Made by a program: the position numbers and the translations under genes | Origin: Tumidithrix helvetica | GTDB taxonomy: Bacteria > Cyanobacteriota > Cyanobacteriia > Pseudanabaenales > Pseudanabaenaceae | DNA: 64,000 nt | Direction: 5' to 3' | Assembly (NCBI RefSeq): GCF_965232925.1 | Contig: NZ_CBDDRA010000005.1 | Coordinates: forward strand, 186,001-250,000 | In this document: piece by piece, positions 52,760 to 61,348 of the stretch | How positions within the stretch are numbered: the first letter of the stretch is position 1 | Layout: each line of letters opens with the position of its first letter | Notes under the pieces: generated by a model | The model's database searches: none | The model's input: only the letters and a program-made list of their open reading frames with translations | What the model was told of the DNA's origin: nothing

Positions 52760-53806
52760 ATGTCTAACTCATTAATGCTCAAAATTTCGACGGTTGCAGT
52801 GGCTGCGGGTGCGGCTGTAATGCAAATGCCATCTGCTGAAGCCCAGACTGTAGCAGTACCAGTGACTGGTGGTGGATTTGTCGTTCGGTATGATACCACT
52901 GAAGGCTCCAGTGCCTCCTATGTTAGTAATCCAACCTTTGTGACCCCAGTTGGTACAATTGCGGTAACTGGCGCTCCTAGTCTTCCTATTTGGCAAACTG
53001 GAATTACGATTGATTTAACCGATACCCCAATTGGTGTCAATATCAATAACATCAATGGCAGTGTTTCGCTCAATGACGGTAGAAATGCCACACTTGTTAA
53101 CAACCAAGCATTTTTGCAAGCACTCGCCAAAGTGACTGAGGGTAAGGAGCCTGTTCTTCCTGCCGAGCTACCAAGTTTTACAATTACTGAAATTACAGCA
53201 AAGTTTCAGAGTGGTTCGCTCAATGTGCCGCAGTCTGCTTTTAGTGCATTGCCAACGCCACAATTTGTAATTCCAATTACCAATGGAACGTTCACGCTCA
53301 ATATTCCTGAGAACCAAGCCGCATTCCCCGTGATTACGTTAAATAATGCAATCACACCTCTAGGAACTGCCAACCTCACGTTTACATTACCTACATCGGT
53401 TCCTATTCAAGAAAGTGATGGTAGACCCGCGTTTTTGTCTTCTCTCGATCCAACTGTCCCTGGTAACCCCGACGCCTATATCAGTGTTGTCGTAAATGGT
53501 ACGATTACTTTGAATGATGGACGTACAGCCAATATCAATAATCGTCTTGTCACATTTCAAGCCAATGCCAGAGTTACCAACCCCAATGAATCTGCCTACT
53601 TGGTTACCGAGGTTCCTAGTGAGCCTTATACAATAGCGGGCAATTTTAGCAACTTTAATATCAGTATTCCAACATCAGATATTACATCTCCAGTCACAAC
53701 GCCACCTATCACATTCCAGTTCACTCAGGACTCTAACAATAATCTCGTCCCTAATCAATTTCCAGAAATAACAGATGATTCTCCTCTCGCCCAAAGGCGT
53801 TTCTAG
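52760..53806 (+). CDS. Secreted protein of unknown function with internal duplication
   Basis: 348 residues: signal peptide ending near PSAEAQ, then two similar halves. Each half contains a GSVSLNDGRNAT/GTITLNDGRTAN motif followed by a strand-rich segment ending in a SGSLNVPQSAF/SNFNISIPTSDI-like stretch. No known domain was recognised. Eleven bases separate it from the porin gene, so it probably is co-transcribed and may be a surface partner of that porin. Confidence 0.75.
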   Translation: MSNSLMLKISTVAVAAGAAVMQMPSAEAQTVAVPVTGGGFVVRYDTTEGSSASYVSNPTFVTPVGTIAVTGAPSLPIWQTGITIDLTDTPIGVNINNINGSVSLNDGRNATLVNNQAFLQALAKVTEGKEPVLPAELPSFTITEITAKFQSGSLNVPQSAFSALPTPQFVIPITNGTFTLNIPENQAAFPVITLNNAITPLGTANLTFTLPTSVPIQESDGRPAFLSSLDPTVPGNPDAYISVVVNGTITLNDGRTANINNRLVTFQANARVTNPNESAYLVTEVPSEPYTIAGNFSNFNISIPTSDITSPVTTPPITFQFTQDSNNNLVPNQFPEITDDSPLAQRRF

Positions 53807-53822
53807 CTTTTCTGAAATCAGC

Positions 53823-54437
53823 TCATAAAGGACGGACAAAAATATAGTTAAAGCTGAGGCTGACGCGATCGCTGTCGCTGAGATTGGGCGCAACCCCATG
53901 CTTAAGCCAACTTGGAAAAATCATGATGACGCCTTCTTGAACTTCGATATCGATCGCATCGGCAATGTAAGGCGTGTAGCTAGTGACTCTCGGCTGCATA
54001 AATACTCTGGCATGGCGCGGATCGTGAAACGTGAGGTTGCCTGAGTTGGGCGGCGTTTGCACGTAGTAAACACCGCTAAATAGACAGTTGGCATGATCGT
54101 GAATGATGTTGCCTGCATATTTAGGGTTGACGTTTGCCCAGCAGCGATCGGCTTGCATTTTCACCTCACCATACCCTACGGCTTTAGCGGTTTCTAGCAC
54201 TGCGGCATCAATGAGTTGCTTGAAGCCCTGTAGCTGCGGTAAAGAGAATAAATTTGTCTCGCTCTGCCAACCTAAGGGTGCAGAGGTTCGCATTGCCCCT
54301 TTTTCGGTTTCTTTGAGTTGATAGATCGTCTCTAAAAGTTGCTGGTTTAGGGCTTGATAATCCTGTAACTTAAAGCTAAAAACGGGGGTCGGAAATAAAA
54401 TATTTCCTTCCATTGTCCAAACCGCGTTAGGTGTCAT
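53823..54437 (-). CDS. Putative 2-oxoglutarate-Fe(II) oxygenase
   Basis: 204 residues matching the TIGR02466-like group: iron ligands in IIHDHANCLFSGVYYVQ and the late FPSWLKHGVAPN, with an SDRVSLSFNYIF ending that includes the 2-oxoglutarate-binding Arg. NSGNLTFHDPRHA is a further family motif. Substrate unknown. Its C-terminus faces the preceding gene. Confidence 0.82.
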   Translation of the reverse strand: MTPNAVWTMEGNILFPTPVFSFKLQDYQALNQQLLETIYQLKETEKGAMRTSAPLGWQSETNLFSLPQLQGFKQLIDAAVLETAKAVGYGEVKMQADRCWANVNPKYAGNIIHDHANCLFSGVYYVQTPPNSGNLTFHDPRHARVFMQPRVTSYTPYIADAIDIEVQEGVIMIFPSWLKHGVAPNLSDSDRVSLSFNYIFVRPL

Positions 54438-54628
54438 ACAAATTTAGCTCTCAAGGTTATGTCCTAAATATTGAAGCTTTGTTGGCATTATCTATGCCGA
54501 TTAGTTCCAAGTAGTAAAATGGATTTCAAAGCATTTTTTAGGGAGTTATATAGTAGTCAGACCGAGTTAATTATGCAACGCCGCTAGTTGTCCATATTCA
54601 AAAGTTAACCTTCGCTTCCATAACTTTT

Positions 54629-56365
54629 ATGTCAACACAACCATCAGAATTTCCCCATAAGGCAGGACGAGCGCAACAAGCAGGGGGCGTTTTAGCGATC
54701 GCCAAAGTCGCAGGAAATCTCGCTCTTGCCTCTGGTGTCACGATCGCCTTGCTCTTTGGCATGGTGCTGGCGTTATGTTCTGCCCTCTTGCTGATCGTCA
54801 AAAGTGGCAATCCTGCCTTAGGACTGGGGATAGCTCTAGTCATTACGATCGCCTTTAACGCGATCGCTTTTTTCGTTTCTCCTTGGATTATGGATTTAGT
54901 CCAAAACTGGCTCTATCACACCAAATGGGTATCGATTGAGGAGCTGGAAAGACGCAGTCCAGAGTCAGCCCATGTGATTCGGCGTGTTTGCAGCTTAAAA
55001 AAAATTAAGCAACCTCGCATTGGCATCATCGATGACCAAAATCCTACGGCTTTTACCTATGGGGCTTTGCCTGACAGTGCTCGGCTTGTAGTTAGTGCGG
55101 GATTATTCACCTACCTAGATGATGATGAAGTTGCAACGGTTTATGCCCACGAGCTAGGTCATATTGTCCACTGGGATTTTGCGATCATGACGATGGCTTC
55201 AACGCTGATTCAAATCATGTATTTGATCTACATTGGCGTTCGGGAGTTTGGTAGAAAGCTGGACGATCGGGCGGAGTCTGCGGCGGCGATCGTAGCGGTG
55301 ACTGCCTATGTGTTTTATCTGGTTGGTACTTACCTGCTGCTGTACTTATCGCGCACGCGAGAGTACTTTGCCGATCATTTTGCGGCGGAAACAACGGGTA
55401 ACCCTAACGCTTTATCACGAGCTTTGGTCAAAATTGCCTATGGCATCCTCGAAGAAAGCGAGAAAGCTAAAGAACCCAGCCGATTGATTCAAGGCACAAG
55501 AGCATTGGGGATTTATGATGCCAAAGCTGCTGTATCAACAGGATCTTCCTACCGTATTTCTTCACAGCCAGAGAAAGTCGGACGCGTGTTTTTATGGGAT
55601 TTGTTTAATCCTTGGGGATGGTGGCTAGAGCTGAGTTCAACCCACCCTTTGACAGGTAAGCGCGTAAGAGCTTTAAGTACCTATGCCGAGCAGTTAGGAC
55701 TCGATATGGAGTTTGATATGGGGCGGGTAATCGCCGAGGGGAATCAGCTCAGTAAGCAACGTCTGTATGGCAGTTTCTTTACAGATCTACTCTTCTATTG
55801 TGCTGAGTTTTTGGCAATTGTCGCGGGCTTGATTGTAGGTGCAATTCTTGCCCATGGTGGCATGAGTGCAGGCAAAGCCTTCGTGGCAATTCCGCTCCTA
55901 TGTTTGGGTATTGCCCTTTTGGTCAAGCGTACAGTCATGTTCCCCAATTCTACAAATGCTCCAACATCGGACATAATGACGCTGATGTCAGATCCCTATG
56001 CCAGTCCGTTGCGGGGCAGACCTGTGACGCTTAAGGGTAAAGTCATAGGGCGCGGTGATGCAGGGTATGTGTTTGGCTCTGATATGAAACTGCAAGACCA
56101 AACAGGCATGATTTATCTGTTGTATGCCTCTCGTTGGGGCCCCATTGGCAACTTTTTGGCAGGCATGAATAAAGTCAAAGATCTAATTGGAACGCAGACC
56201 ACAACCAAGGGCTGGTTCCGCCGTGGTGTTGCCCCATGGATGGATTTAGAACTGATTACGACAGATAGTGGTAAAAAGCATTCTAGCCATCCAGCATTTT
56301 GGTCTCTGGTTGGTGGAATTATCTGCCTAGCGATCGGGGCTCTGCTTTTGGTAGCAAAGTTTTAG
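54629..56365 (+). CDS. M48 family membrane metalloprotease
   Basis: 578 residues. Two hydrophobic segments near the start, then the zinc motif HELGH (VYAHELGHIVHWD) and the third ligand in REYFADHFAAE, as in HtpX/Ste24-like enzymes. A C-terminal module follows two more membrane segments: GRPVTLKGKVIGRGDAGYVF, an OB-like soluble part, and a final hydrophobic tail. The C-terminal module is not present in simple HtpX. It may take part in membrane-protein quality control. Confidence 0.88.
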   Translation: MSTQPSEFPHKAGRAQQAGGVLAIAKVAGNLALASGVTIALLFGMVLALCSALLLIVKSGNPALGLGIALVITIAFNAIAFFVSPWIMDLVQNWLYHTKWVSIEELERRSPESAHVIRRVCSLKKIKQPRIGIIDDQNPTAFTYGALPDSARLVVSAGLFTYLDDDEVATVYAHELGHIVHWDFAIMTMASTLIQIMYLIYIGVREFGRKLDDRAESAAAIVAVTAYVFYLVGTYLLLYLSRTREYFADHFAAETTGNPNALSRALVKIAYGILEESEKAKEPSRLIQGTRALGIYDAKAAVSTGSSYRISSQPEKVGRVFLWDLFNPWGWWLELSSTHPLTGKRVRALSTYAEQLGLDMEFDMGRVIAEGNQLSKQRLYGSFFTDLLFYCAEFLAIVAGLIVGAILAHGGMSAGKAFVAIPLLCLGIALLVKRTVMFPNSTNAPTSDIMTLMSDPYASPLRGRPVTLKGKVIGRGDAGYVFGSDMKLQDQTGMIYLLYASRWGPIGNFLAGMNKVKDLIGTQTTTKGWFRRGVAPWMDLELITTDSGKKHSSHPAFWSLVGGIICLAIGALLLVAKF

Positions 56366-56396
56366 TTTAGTTTAGCTACAGACATAACCTAGAAAG

Positions 56397-56429
56397 CTTT
56401 AAAAGCCACGCAAAGCGTGGCTTTTAAAG
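56397..56429 (+). terminator. Perfect 15-base hairpin after the M48 gene
   Basis: CTTTAAAAGCCACGC (56397-56411) pairs perfectly with GCGTGGCTTTTAAAG (56415-56429) over a three-base AAA loop. There is no long T run after it, but the stem itself ends in T-rich sequence. It would stop transcription from the protease gene before cruP. Confidence 0.75.
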
Positions 56430-56509
56430 TAGAGCAAAGTATTCGCATCGGTGGATTTGTCTAAATGACTCAGTACCTAATTCTCTAAAAGTTCCATCTT
56501 TATACTGCA

Positions 56510-58114
56510 ATGACCAATCTGGAAGACCTATTACCACAAATGCCTGTAGATCTGCTGGGTCAGTTAGATCGCATGGATCGTTTCTGGCGATCGTATCGAG
56601 AGAGCGTGGTTTCTGCCACGACGCAGCCATCGGTTATCGGTCAAAGTGAAACGCTTTTGCTAGAGAATGACTTCGATGTCGCCATCTGTGGCGGTACGCT
56701 TGGAATCTTTATTGGTTGCGCCCTCCAACTTCGCGGTTGGCGGGTACTGGTAATCGAGCAGGGGATTTTGAAAGGCAGAGAGCAGGAATGGAATATTTCA
56801 CGCCCAGAGCTGGAGACATTTCTCGCTTTAGATTTACTCACAAGTAAAGAACTAGAACAGGCGATCGCCACCGAATACAATCCCGGTCGAGTCGGTTTCC
56901 ATGAAGGTATCGAACTTTGGGTGCGAGACGTGTTAAATATCGGGGTCGATCCTGTGTTTCTCTTAGCTACGCTCAAGGCGAAATTCCTCGATCGCGGCGG
57001 TAAGTTACTAGAGCATATGGGTTTTCAGCAAGCGATCGCCCATCCCAATGGTATTGAAATAGAAGTAGCGAATAAGTCCAAAGTCGAGAAGCTTACCATT
57101 AGGGCGCGATTGTTGCTGGATGCGATGGGTCATTTTAGTGCGATCGCACGTCAAGCCCGTAGTTCAAACCGACAAAGAATGAAGCCTGAAGGCGTTTGCA
57201 TGGTAGTCGGGAGTTGTGCTGAGGGGATTCCAGCCAAAGCCTATGGGGATTTGATTTACACCTTTACACCCATTCAAAATCAATGTCAGTACTTTTGGGA
57301 AGCTTTCCCTGCCAAAGATGGGAGAACCACCTATCTATTTACCTATGTCGATGCCGATCTAGCCCGTCCTAGCTTCTCGCAACTGTTTGCCGACTATCTG
57401 CACTGGTTGCCTCAATATCAAGATATCGATCTGGCAAATCTGCAATTTAAACGAACCCTCTTTGGTTTCTTCCCTTCCTATCAGCAAACTCCCTTACAAA
57501 CGGCATGGGATCGAATCCTTCAAGTAGGTGATAGCAGTGGCAGTCAATCCCCGCTTAGTTTTGGTGGCTTTGGGGCGATGGTGCGCCATCTTGAGCGGCT
57601 CGCAAATGGCATTGATTCTGCCTTGAGTGGGAATTTCTTGAGTCGGAAGGATTTGCGATCGCTGCACCCCTATCAACCCAGTTTATCGGTGACATGGTTG
57701 TTCCAAAAGACGATGAGTGTAGGCATCCATCAAAAGATCGAAGCGAATGCGATCAACTATCTTCTTTCTACAGTATTTGCATCCATGCAGAAGTTAGGCG
57801 ATCCAGTCCTCAAGCCTTTTTTACAGGATGTAGTTCAGTTCCCAGCGCTATCCCAAACCATGCTCAGTATGGCGATCGCCGATCCCGTCTTAGTTGGAAA
57901 AATTGTGACACAGGTAGGCATCCCCCCATTACTAGACTGGATGCGCCATTATGCGAATTTGGGGAAATACAGCTTGCTCGATCGCCTAGGGAAATCTATA
58001 GCACCATCCTTTGAGAATCTCCTACCCGAACAGAAATACTACTGGCAGCGATCGTGCGATCGATGGAAGTACGGCTCAGGAGGAGATTATCATGGGGAAC
58101 GATCCCTCCCTTAA
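56510..58114 (+). CDS. cruP: CruP, lycopene cyclase-family flavoprotein
   Basis: 534 residues, colinear with plant and cyanobacterial CruP. The FAD-binding DVAICGGTLGIFIGCALQLR, KGREQEWNISRPELE, LLLDAMGHFSAIARQAR and VGDSSGSQSPLSFGGFGAM match the family closely. In plants CruP lowers 1O2-linked stress and removes beta-carotene peroxide; it is not the main cyclase. It sits among photosynthesis genes (raf1, psaC). Its last four bases overlap the next, convergent gene. Confidence 0.92.
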   Translation: MTNLEDLLPQMPVDLLGQLDRMDRFWRSYRESVVSATTQPSVIGQSETLLLENDFDVAICGGTLGIFIGCALQLRGWRVLVIEQGILKGREQEWNISRPELETFLALDLLTSKELEQAIATEYNPGRVGFHEGIELWVRDVLNIGVDPVFLLATLKAKFLDRGGKLLEHMGFQQAIAHPNGIEIEVANKSKVEKLTIRARLLLDAMGHFSAIARQARSSNRQRMKPEGVCMVVGSCAEGIPAKAYGDLIYTFTPIQNQCQYFWEAFPAKDGRTTYLFTYVDADLARPSFSQLFADYLHWLPQYQDIDLANLQFKRTLFGFFPSYQQTPLQTAWDRILQVGDSSGSQSPLSFGGFGAMVRHLERLANGIDSALSGNFLSRKDLRSLHPYQPSLSVTWLFQKTMSVGIHQKIEANAINYLLSTVFASMQKLGDPVLKPFLQDVVQFPALSQTMLSMAIADPVLVGKIVTQVGIPPLLDWMRHYANLGKYSLLDRLGKSIAPSFENLLPEQKYYWQRSCDRWKYGSGGDYHGERSLP

Positions 58115-58575
58115 TCCCCTTCGTTACTAGGATCGCTCTTTGCTTGGGGTAGGAACAGTGTGAAAGCCTTGCGAATCAAAGGTCTAACCCCTTGGTTTGT
58201 TTCTTCAATTTCTTTTTTGGCTTCCTCCAGTGACATTTCCCAAGCGGGTGCAAAAGCCGGAGACTTGATGATTAAGATTCGGATTGCTTTATCCCAAACA
58301 TGCAGCGTTTTTAGTTCGGTTCTACCTGGTTTATTAGAGAGCGTTGCTACGGTAATGCGTAGATTTTCGTTTTCCTTCCTTAAACGGTCCAATTCTGTTT
58401 TGACTTCATCATTTCCTCTAGCACTAATCTGCATTTGAAGGTTGAGATTCTTTTTGAGATCGTCGATTTCCTTGCGGAGTGAGGATCTTGTAAATATTCC
58501 TTTGAGCCAGGTAGCCAAAGTAATTAGAAGCCCTATACCAAGACCCACCAAGCCAAAAATGCTATCTTTTTCCAT
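58111..58575 (-). CDS. Small membrane-anchored coiled-coil protein
   Basis: About 154 residues from the ATG at 58575 (EKDSIFGLVGLGIGLLI); a TTG at 58587 would add four. One N-terminal transmembrane segment, then a coiled coil (LRKEIDDLKKNLNLQMQ through LDRLRKENENLR), then a helical C-terminal part with AWEMSLEEAKKEIEE. Function is unknown. It is convergent with cruP, overlapping by four bases. Confidence 0.65.
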   Translation of the reverse strand: MEKDSIFGLVGLGIGLLITLATWLKGIFTRSSLRKEIDDLKKNLNLQMQISARGNDEVKTELDRLRKENENLRITVATLSNKPGRTELKTLHVWDKAIRILIIKSPAFAPAWEMSLEEAKKEIEETNQGVRPLIRKAFTLFLPQAKSDPSNEGD

Positions 58576-58662
58576 GAGAAAATCCAAGGTAATGACTAAT
58601 GCTAAATTTAGAAGCCTCCTTTAGAAGCCTCCTTTAACAGGTACACAAAAGTAACTTACGAT

Positions 58663-59751
58663 TTATTCATCAATTTGCCAAGTTTCCTGAGCCGCTGCTG
58701 TATCAAAGATTTTCATTTGACGCAAAACCAGCACTACGCGACCGAGTAATTTGATTTCTGGGGCAGCATCAAACCACTGGATTTTCACCTGCTTGTCCTG
58801 CTCGACCACGAAATAAGAATTATCATCCCATTCTCTCTGGGCGCGATCGCAGATTACCAATACCTGCTCGGGTTGGCTGGGAACATTGCTGACCAGTTCC
58901 TGCCCTGAAACCTGTTTGAGCGTGTTTGTATCCGCCAGAATCACAACACCATCTTGAATATCGACGATCGCTTGCCAACCAGGGATCGCCACCCAAGTAG
59001 ATTCTTTCGCAGATTTGACCATACCAAAGGGAGGCCATTCGTCAGCCATGGGGACTGCTTTATAAGCGGCGATCGCCAAGGGCAACTCCCCCGCTACAGG
59101 AAGCACCCTAGGTAACATGTGCTCCTCGTCATAGCGAAACACAGGTAAGCGCGGCGATCGCGCTGTAGTAGGTGCGATCATATCGGTGAGCGATCGCTCA
59201 ATCGCAACTCTTGCGGCATTGCTATTGGCAAATTTCAAGCCTCTAGCGATCAACCTTGCCTTTTCTTGGGAATCTTGCTTAGCTTGCAAGGCTTTCCAGA
59301 CTTGAAATGCCACTGCATCGCCAGGATGCCGCGTAAACCCTTCAGGTAGGTTTGCCATCGTGGATATATCCTTGACGGCTTTAGCGATATCTTTAACTTC
59401 TATGCAATCTAGTTCTTTGGCGAGGGCTAACTCTGCGACAGCAATGCGATCGACAAGGCTGAGAATGCGTAATTCATAGAGGATGTCACTACCTTTACGC
59501 TCAAAGTGTGTCAGTAAGGCAGCAGGGGCATCTCCAGACACTAAGCCTGTATAGACCTGTGCGCCCACCATAATCTGATTTTGCTGGATGGGCTCAAAGC
59601 CTGTGTTTTCAAAAATTGCTAAGGAGCTTTCGCCCATTTTTTGTAATTGCTGGCAAGCCTGCCCCCACTGCACCCAAGTCCCTTCTTTACGGCGCAGCAT
59701 CTCAAAAAGTCTCTCTGCCTCTGCTTCTGGGGTTTGAGTGTTATCTGTCAT
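58663..59751 (-). CDS. raf1: Rubisco accumulation factor 1 (Raf1)
   Basis: 362 residues. The alpha-domain (RRKEGTWVQWGQACQQLQKM, NTGFEPIQQNQIMVGAQVYTG) and the C-terminal beta-domain (VFRYDEEHMLPRVLPVAGELPLAIAAYKAVP) match Raf1, the dimeric chaperone that assembles RbcL into the octameric core. Length agrees with cyanobacterial Raf1. No Rubisco or carboxysome gene is near. Confidence 0.9.
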   Translation of the reverse strand: MTDNTQTPEAEAERLFEMLRRKEGTWVQWGQACQQLQKMGESSLAIFENTGFEPIQQNQIMVGAQVYTGLVSGDAPAALLTHFERKGSDILYELRILSLVDRIAVAELALAKELDCIEVKDIAKAVKDISTMANLPEGFTRHPGDAVAFQVWKALQAKQDSQEKARLIARGLKFANSNAARVAIERSLTDMIAPTTARSPRLPVFRYDEEHMLPRVLPVAGELPLAIAAYKAVPMADEWPPFGMVKSAKESTWVAIPGWQAIVDIQDGVVILADTNTLKQVSGQELVSNVPSQPEQVLVICDRAQREWDDNSYFVVEQDKQVKIQWFDAAPEIKLLGRVVLVLRQMKIFDTAAAQETWQIDE

Positions 59752-59998
59752 GGTTTCATGCTATCTGCTAAATGTGTGCGAAATGTTAAGTATTGGACGC
59801 AAATAAGCTTAGCTTGGTTATGGGGCAGCGTCGCTAAATATTAAATTGTTTTAAGTTATGACTCTTTCTAAATATCTAAGTTTAGCCACTGCGGTAGACT
59901 TGGTTTTGAAGATTCCGTACCTTAAGCAATTCTTTAGAGGATTGTAGTGGCAAATTCATTGCTGCGAATAGGTATCATAGCGATTGGAGCAATAAAAA

Positions 59999-60244
59999 AT
60001 GTCCCATTCAGTCAAAATATACGATACGTGTATTGGTTGCACACAATGTGTGCGCGCCTGCCCGACTGACGTTTTAGAAATGGTGCCTTGGGATGGATGT
60101 AAGGCGGGTCAAATCGCCTCCTCTCCCCGTACTGAGGACTGCATTGGTTGTAAGCGTTGCGAAACTGCTTGCCCAACCGATTTTCTAAGCGTTCGTGTCT
60201 ATCTAGGGGCAGAAACGTCTCGTAGCATGGCACTAACCTATTAG
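59999..60244 (+). CDS. psaC: Photosystem I iron-sulfur subunit PsaC
   Basis: 81 residues carrying the two [4Fe-4S] centres FA and FB: CIGCTQCVRACP and CIGCKRCETACP. Receives electrons from FX and passes them to ferredoxin or flavodoxin. Sequence is nearly invariant; the ending RSMALTY instead of RSMGLAY is a small variation. A terminator follows. Confidence 0.98.
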   Translation: MSHSVKIYDTCIGCTQCVRACPTDVLEMVPWDGCKAGQIASSPRTEDCIGCKRCETACPTDFLSVRVYLGAETSRSMALTY

Positions 60245-60291
60245 TGTCGGTTTTCGATTTTTAAATGCAATTATTTTTATTCTGCATTTTC

Positions 60292-60328
60292 TTTGGGAGT
60301 GTCTTAGGGCACTCCTAAATTTTTTTTG
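60292..60328 (+). terminator. Terminator after psaC
   Basis: TTTGGGAGTG (60292-60301) pairs with CACTCCTAAA (60310-60319), including one G-T pair, and is followed by eight Ts. It lies 48 bases after the psaC stop. Confidence 0.85.
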
Positions 60329-60382
60329 GTTATTTTTTGTAAAGCTAGCGATCGGCGATCGCTCTCCTAGCAACCAAAGATC

Positions 60383-60478
60383 CTAACCCATTAAAATTTC
60401 ACCCATGAGATCGCACTCGAACAATGCATCAGCGTCGGGAGTCGTCACTATGTATTGATTTGTAAAACGCTGTAATAA
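60383..60478 (-). pseudogene. Short coding-like remnant
   Basis: A 31-codon open frame on the minus strand reading QRFTNQYIVTTPDADALFE and ending DLMGEILMG before a stop. Composition is coding-like, but no start codon fits and a stop lies immediately upstream, so it looks like a decayed gene fragment. No family was recognised. Confidence 0.35.
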
Positions 60479-60551
60479 TTATTTCATCTAATCAGTTTCA
60501 ATAAATGAATCGCAATCTTTTGCAAAATTAAAATAGAGTAGAGGGAACAAA

Positions 60552-60782
60552 ATGGAATTGCCTATGTATTTTATTGTCGGAAGAAGACCCGTTAAATTAA
60601 TCAAACCAGAAGCAGGCGGAATGGATGTATTAGCATATAATTGGGAAACAGGGGAATTCGAAAGAGAAATGGACTATTTAACGACTGTTCTGATGGGAGA
60701 AGGCGATGTAGATCGGGTTTCCGAACAGGAATTTAGTCAGCTTGTGGTACAACTACAAAGCGAAAACCAAAACGGAGTTTAA
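60552..60782 (+). CDS. Small conserved cyanobacterial protein
   Basis: 76 residues (MELPMYFIVGRRPVK, MDVLAYNWETGEFEREMDYL). The pattern of aromatic and acidic residues and GEGDVDRVSEQEF is shared, as far as I recall, by small cyanobacterial proteins of unknown function. GAGGGAACA lies just before the ATG. It is flanked by decayed DNA on both sides. Confidence 0.7.
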   Translation: MELPMYFIVGRRPVKLIKPEAGGMDVLAYNWETGEFEREMDYLTTVLMGEGDVDRVSEQEFSQLVVQLQSENQNGV

Positions 60783-60863
60783 CGCACATTCCAGCAAGCA
60801 ATGGAAGCGATCTGCGATCGCGTCGGGTGTGCTGGCGGATCTTACCAATAGTATGACAGCTCT

Positions 60864-60977
60864 TTAGATTTTGCCTGATTTTAGCAATGGCGCATCATCG
60901 CAGTAGATGATGATTTGATCTCCCTCTTCACAACAAAACTCGTATTTGAGCGAGGTATCAACTATAGCAATAGCCAA
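60864..60977 (-). pseudogene. Second coding-like remnant
   Basis: A 37-codon frame with a possible TTG start: LAIAIVDTSLKYEFCCEEGD then QIIIYCDDAPLLKSGKI. Coding-like and ends in a proper stop. Too short to be a known domain; perhaps the tail of a gene lost by deletion. No family recognised. Confidence 0.3.
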
Positions 60978-61016
60978 GTCTTATAGGACAAATTAGGCTT
61001 CGGCTCTGCTCAGCTA

Positions 61017-61033
61017 GACAGAATTCTTCTGTC
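61017..61033. repeat. 17-base palindrome next to a MITE-like element
   Basis: GACAGAA-TTC-TTCTGTC is a perfect inverted repeat with a three-base centre. It directly abuts the element at 61034-61139. Confidence 0.5.
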
Positions 61034-61139
61034 TTATACCATTTTCAAAAAGTGATGCAACGCATTTTTTTAAAAAGACCGCGCTCCGTGTGGAACACAA
61101 AACCCGATCTGTCACAATTTCAAGAGAAATTGGTATTAA
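61034..61139. mobile_element. MITE-like element with terminal inverted repeats
   Basis: The left end TTATACCATTTTC (61034-61046) matches the reverse complement of the right end, TTAATACCAATTTC (about 61126-61139), apart from single-base differences. The 106-base interior has no open frame. Such short non-coding elements with ATACCAATT-type ends occur in cyanobacterial genomes. No target-site duplication is obvious. Confidence 0.4.
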
Positions 61140-61348
61140 CCTCTCTGGCGATTGCTATAAAATATACTAATCGATAAATGCTAATATTTTTTATAAAAAT
61201 TACAGTTAGAATTTGGTACTTATAAAGCGATCGCAAACATCTCGAAATCCGTTCTATTAAGAGTTTATAGATTCTTATCGACTCTTGTTGTTTGCCTCCC
61301 AGTCTGAAATTCAGGTACTACTCAAATATCCGAGAGAGGTGTCCGATC

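Larger units (their letters stand above)
60783..61348. other. Repeat-rich, decayed intergenic region
   Basis: 566 bases with no convincing gene. It contains a possible coding remnant (60864-60977, minus strand), a 17-base palindrome (61017-61033) and a short element with terminal inverted repeats (61034-61139), listed separately. The promoter of the DUF4157 gene must lie in the last 150 bases. Confidence 0.5.

Noticed and set aside
59811..59958. Possible tRNA-like or intron-like sequence upstream of psaC
   Set aside because: No cloverleaf arms could be paired and no TPsiC-loop consensus was present.
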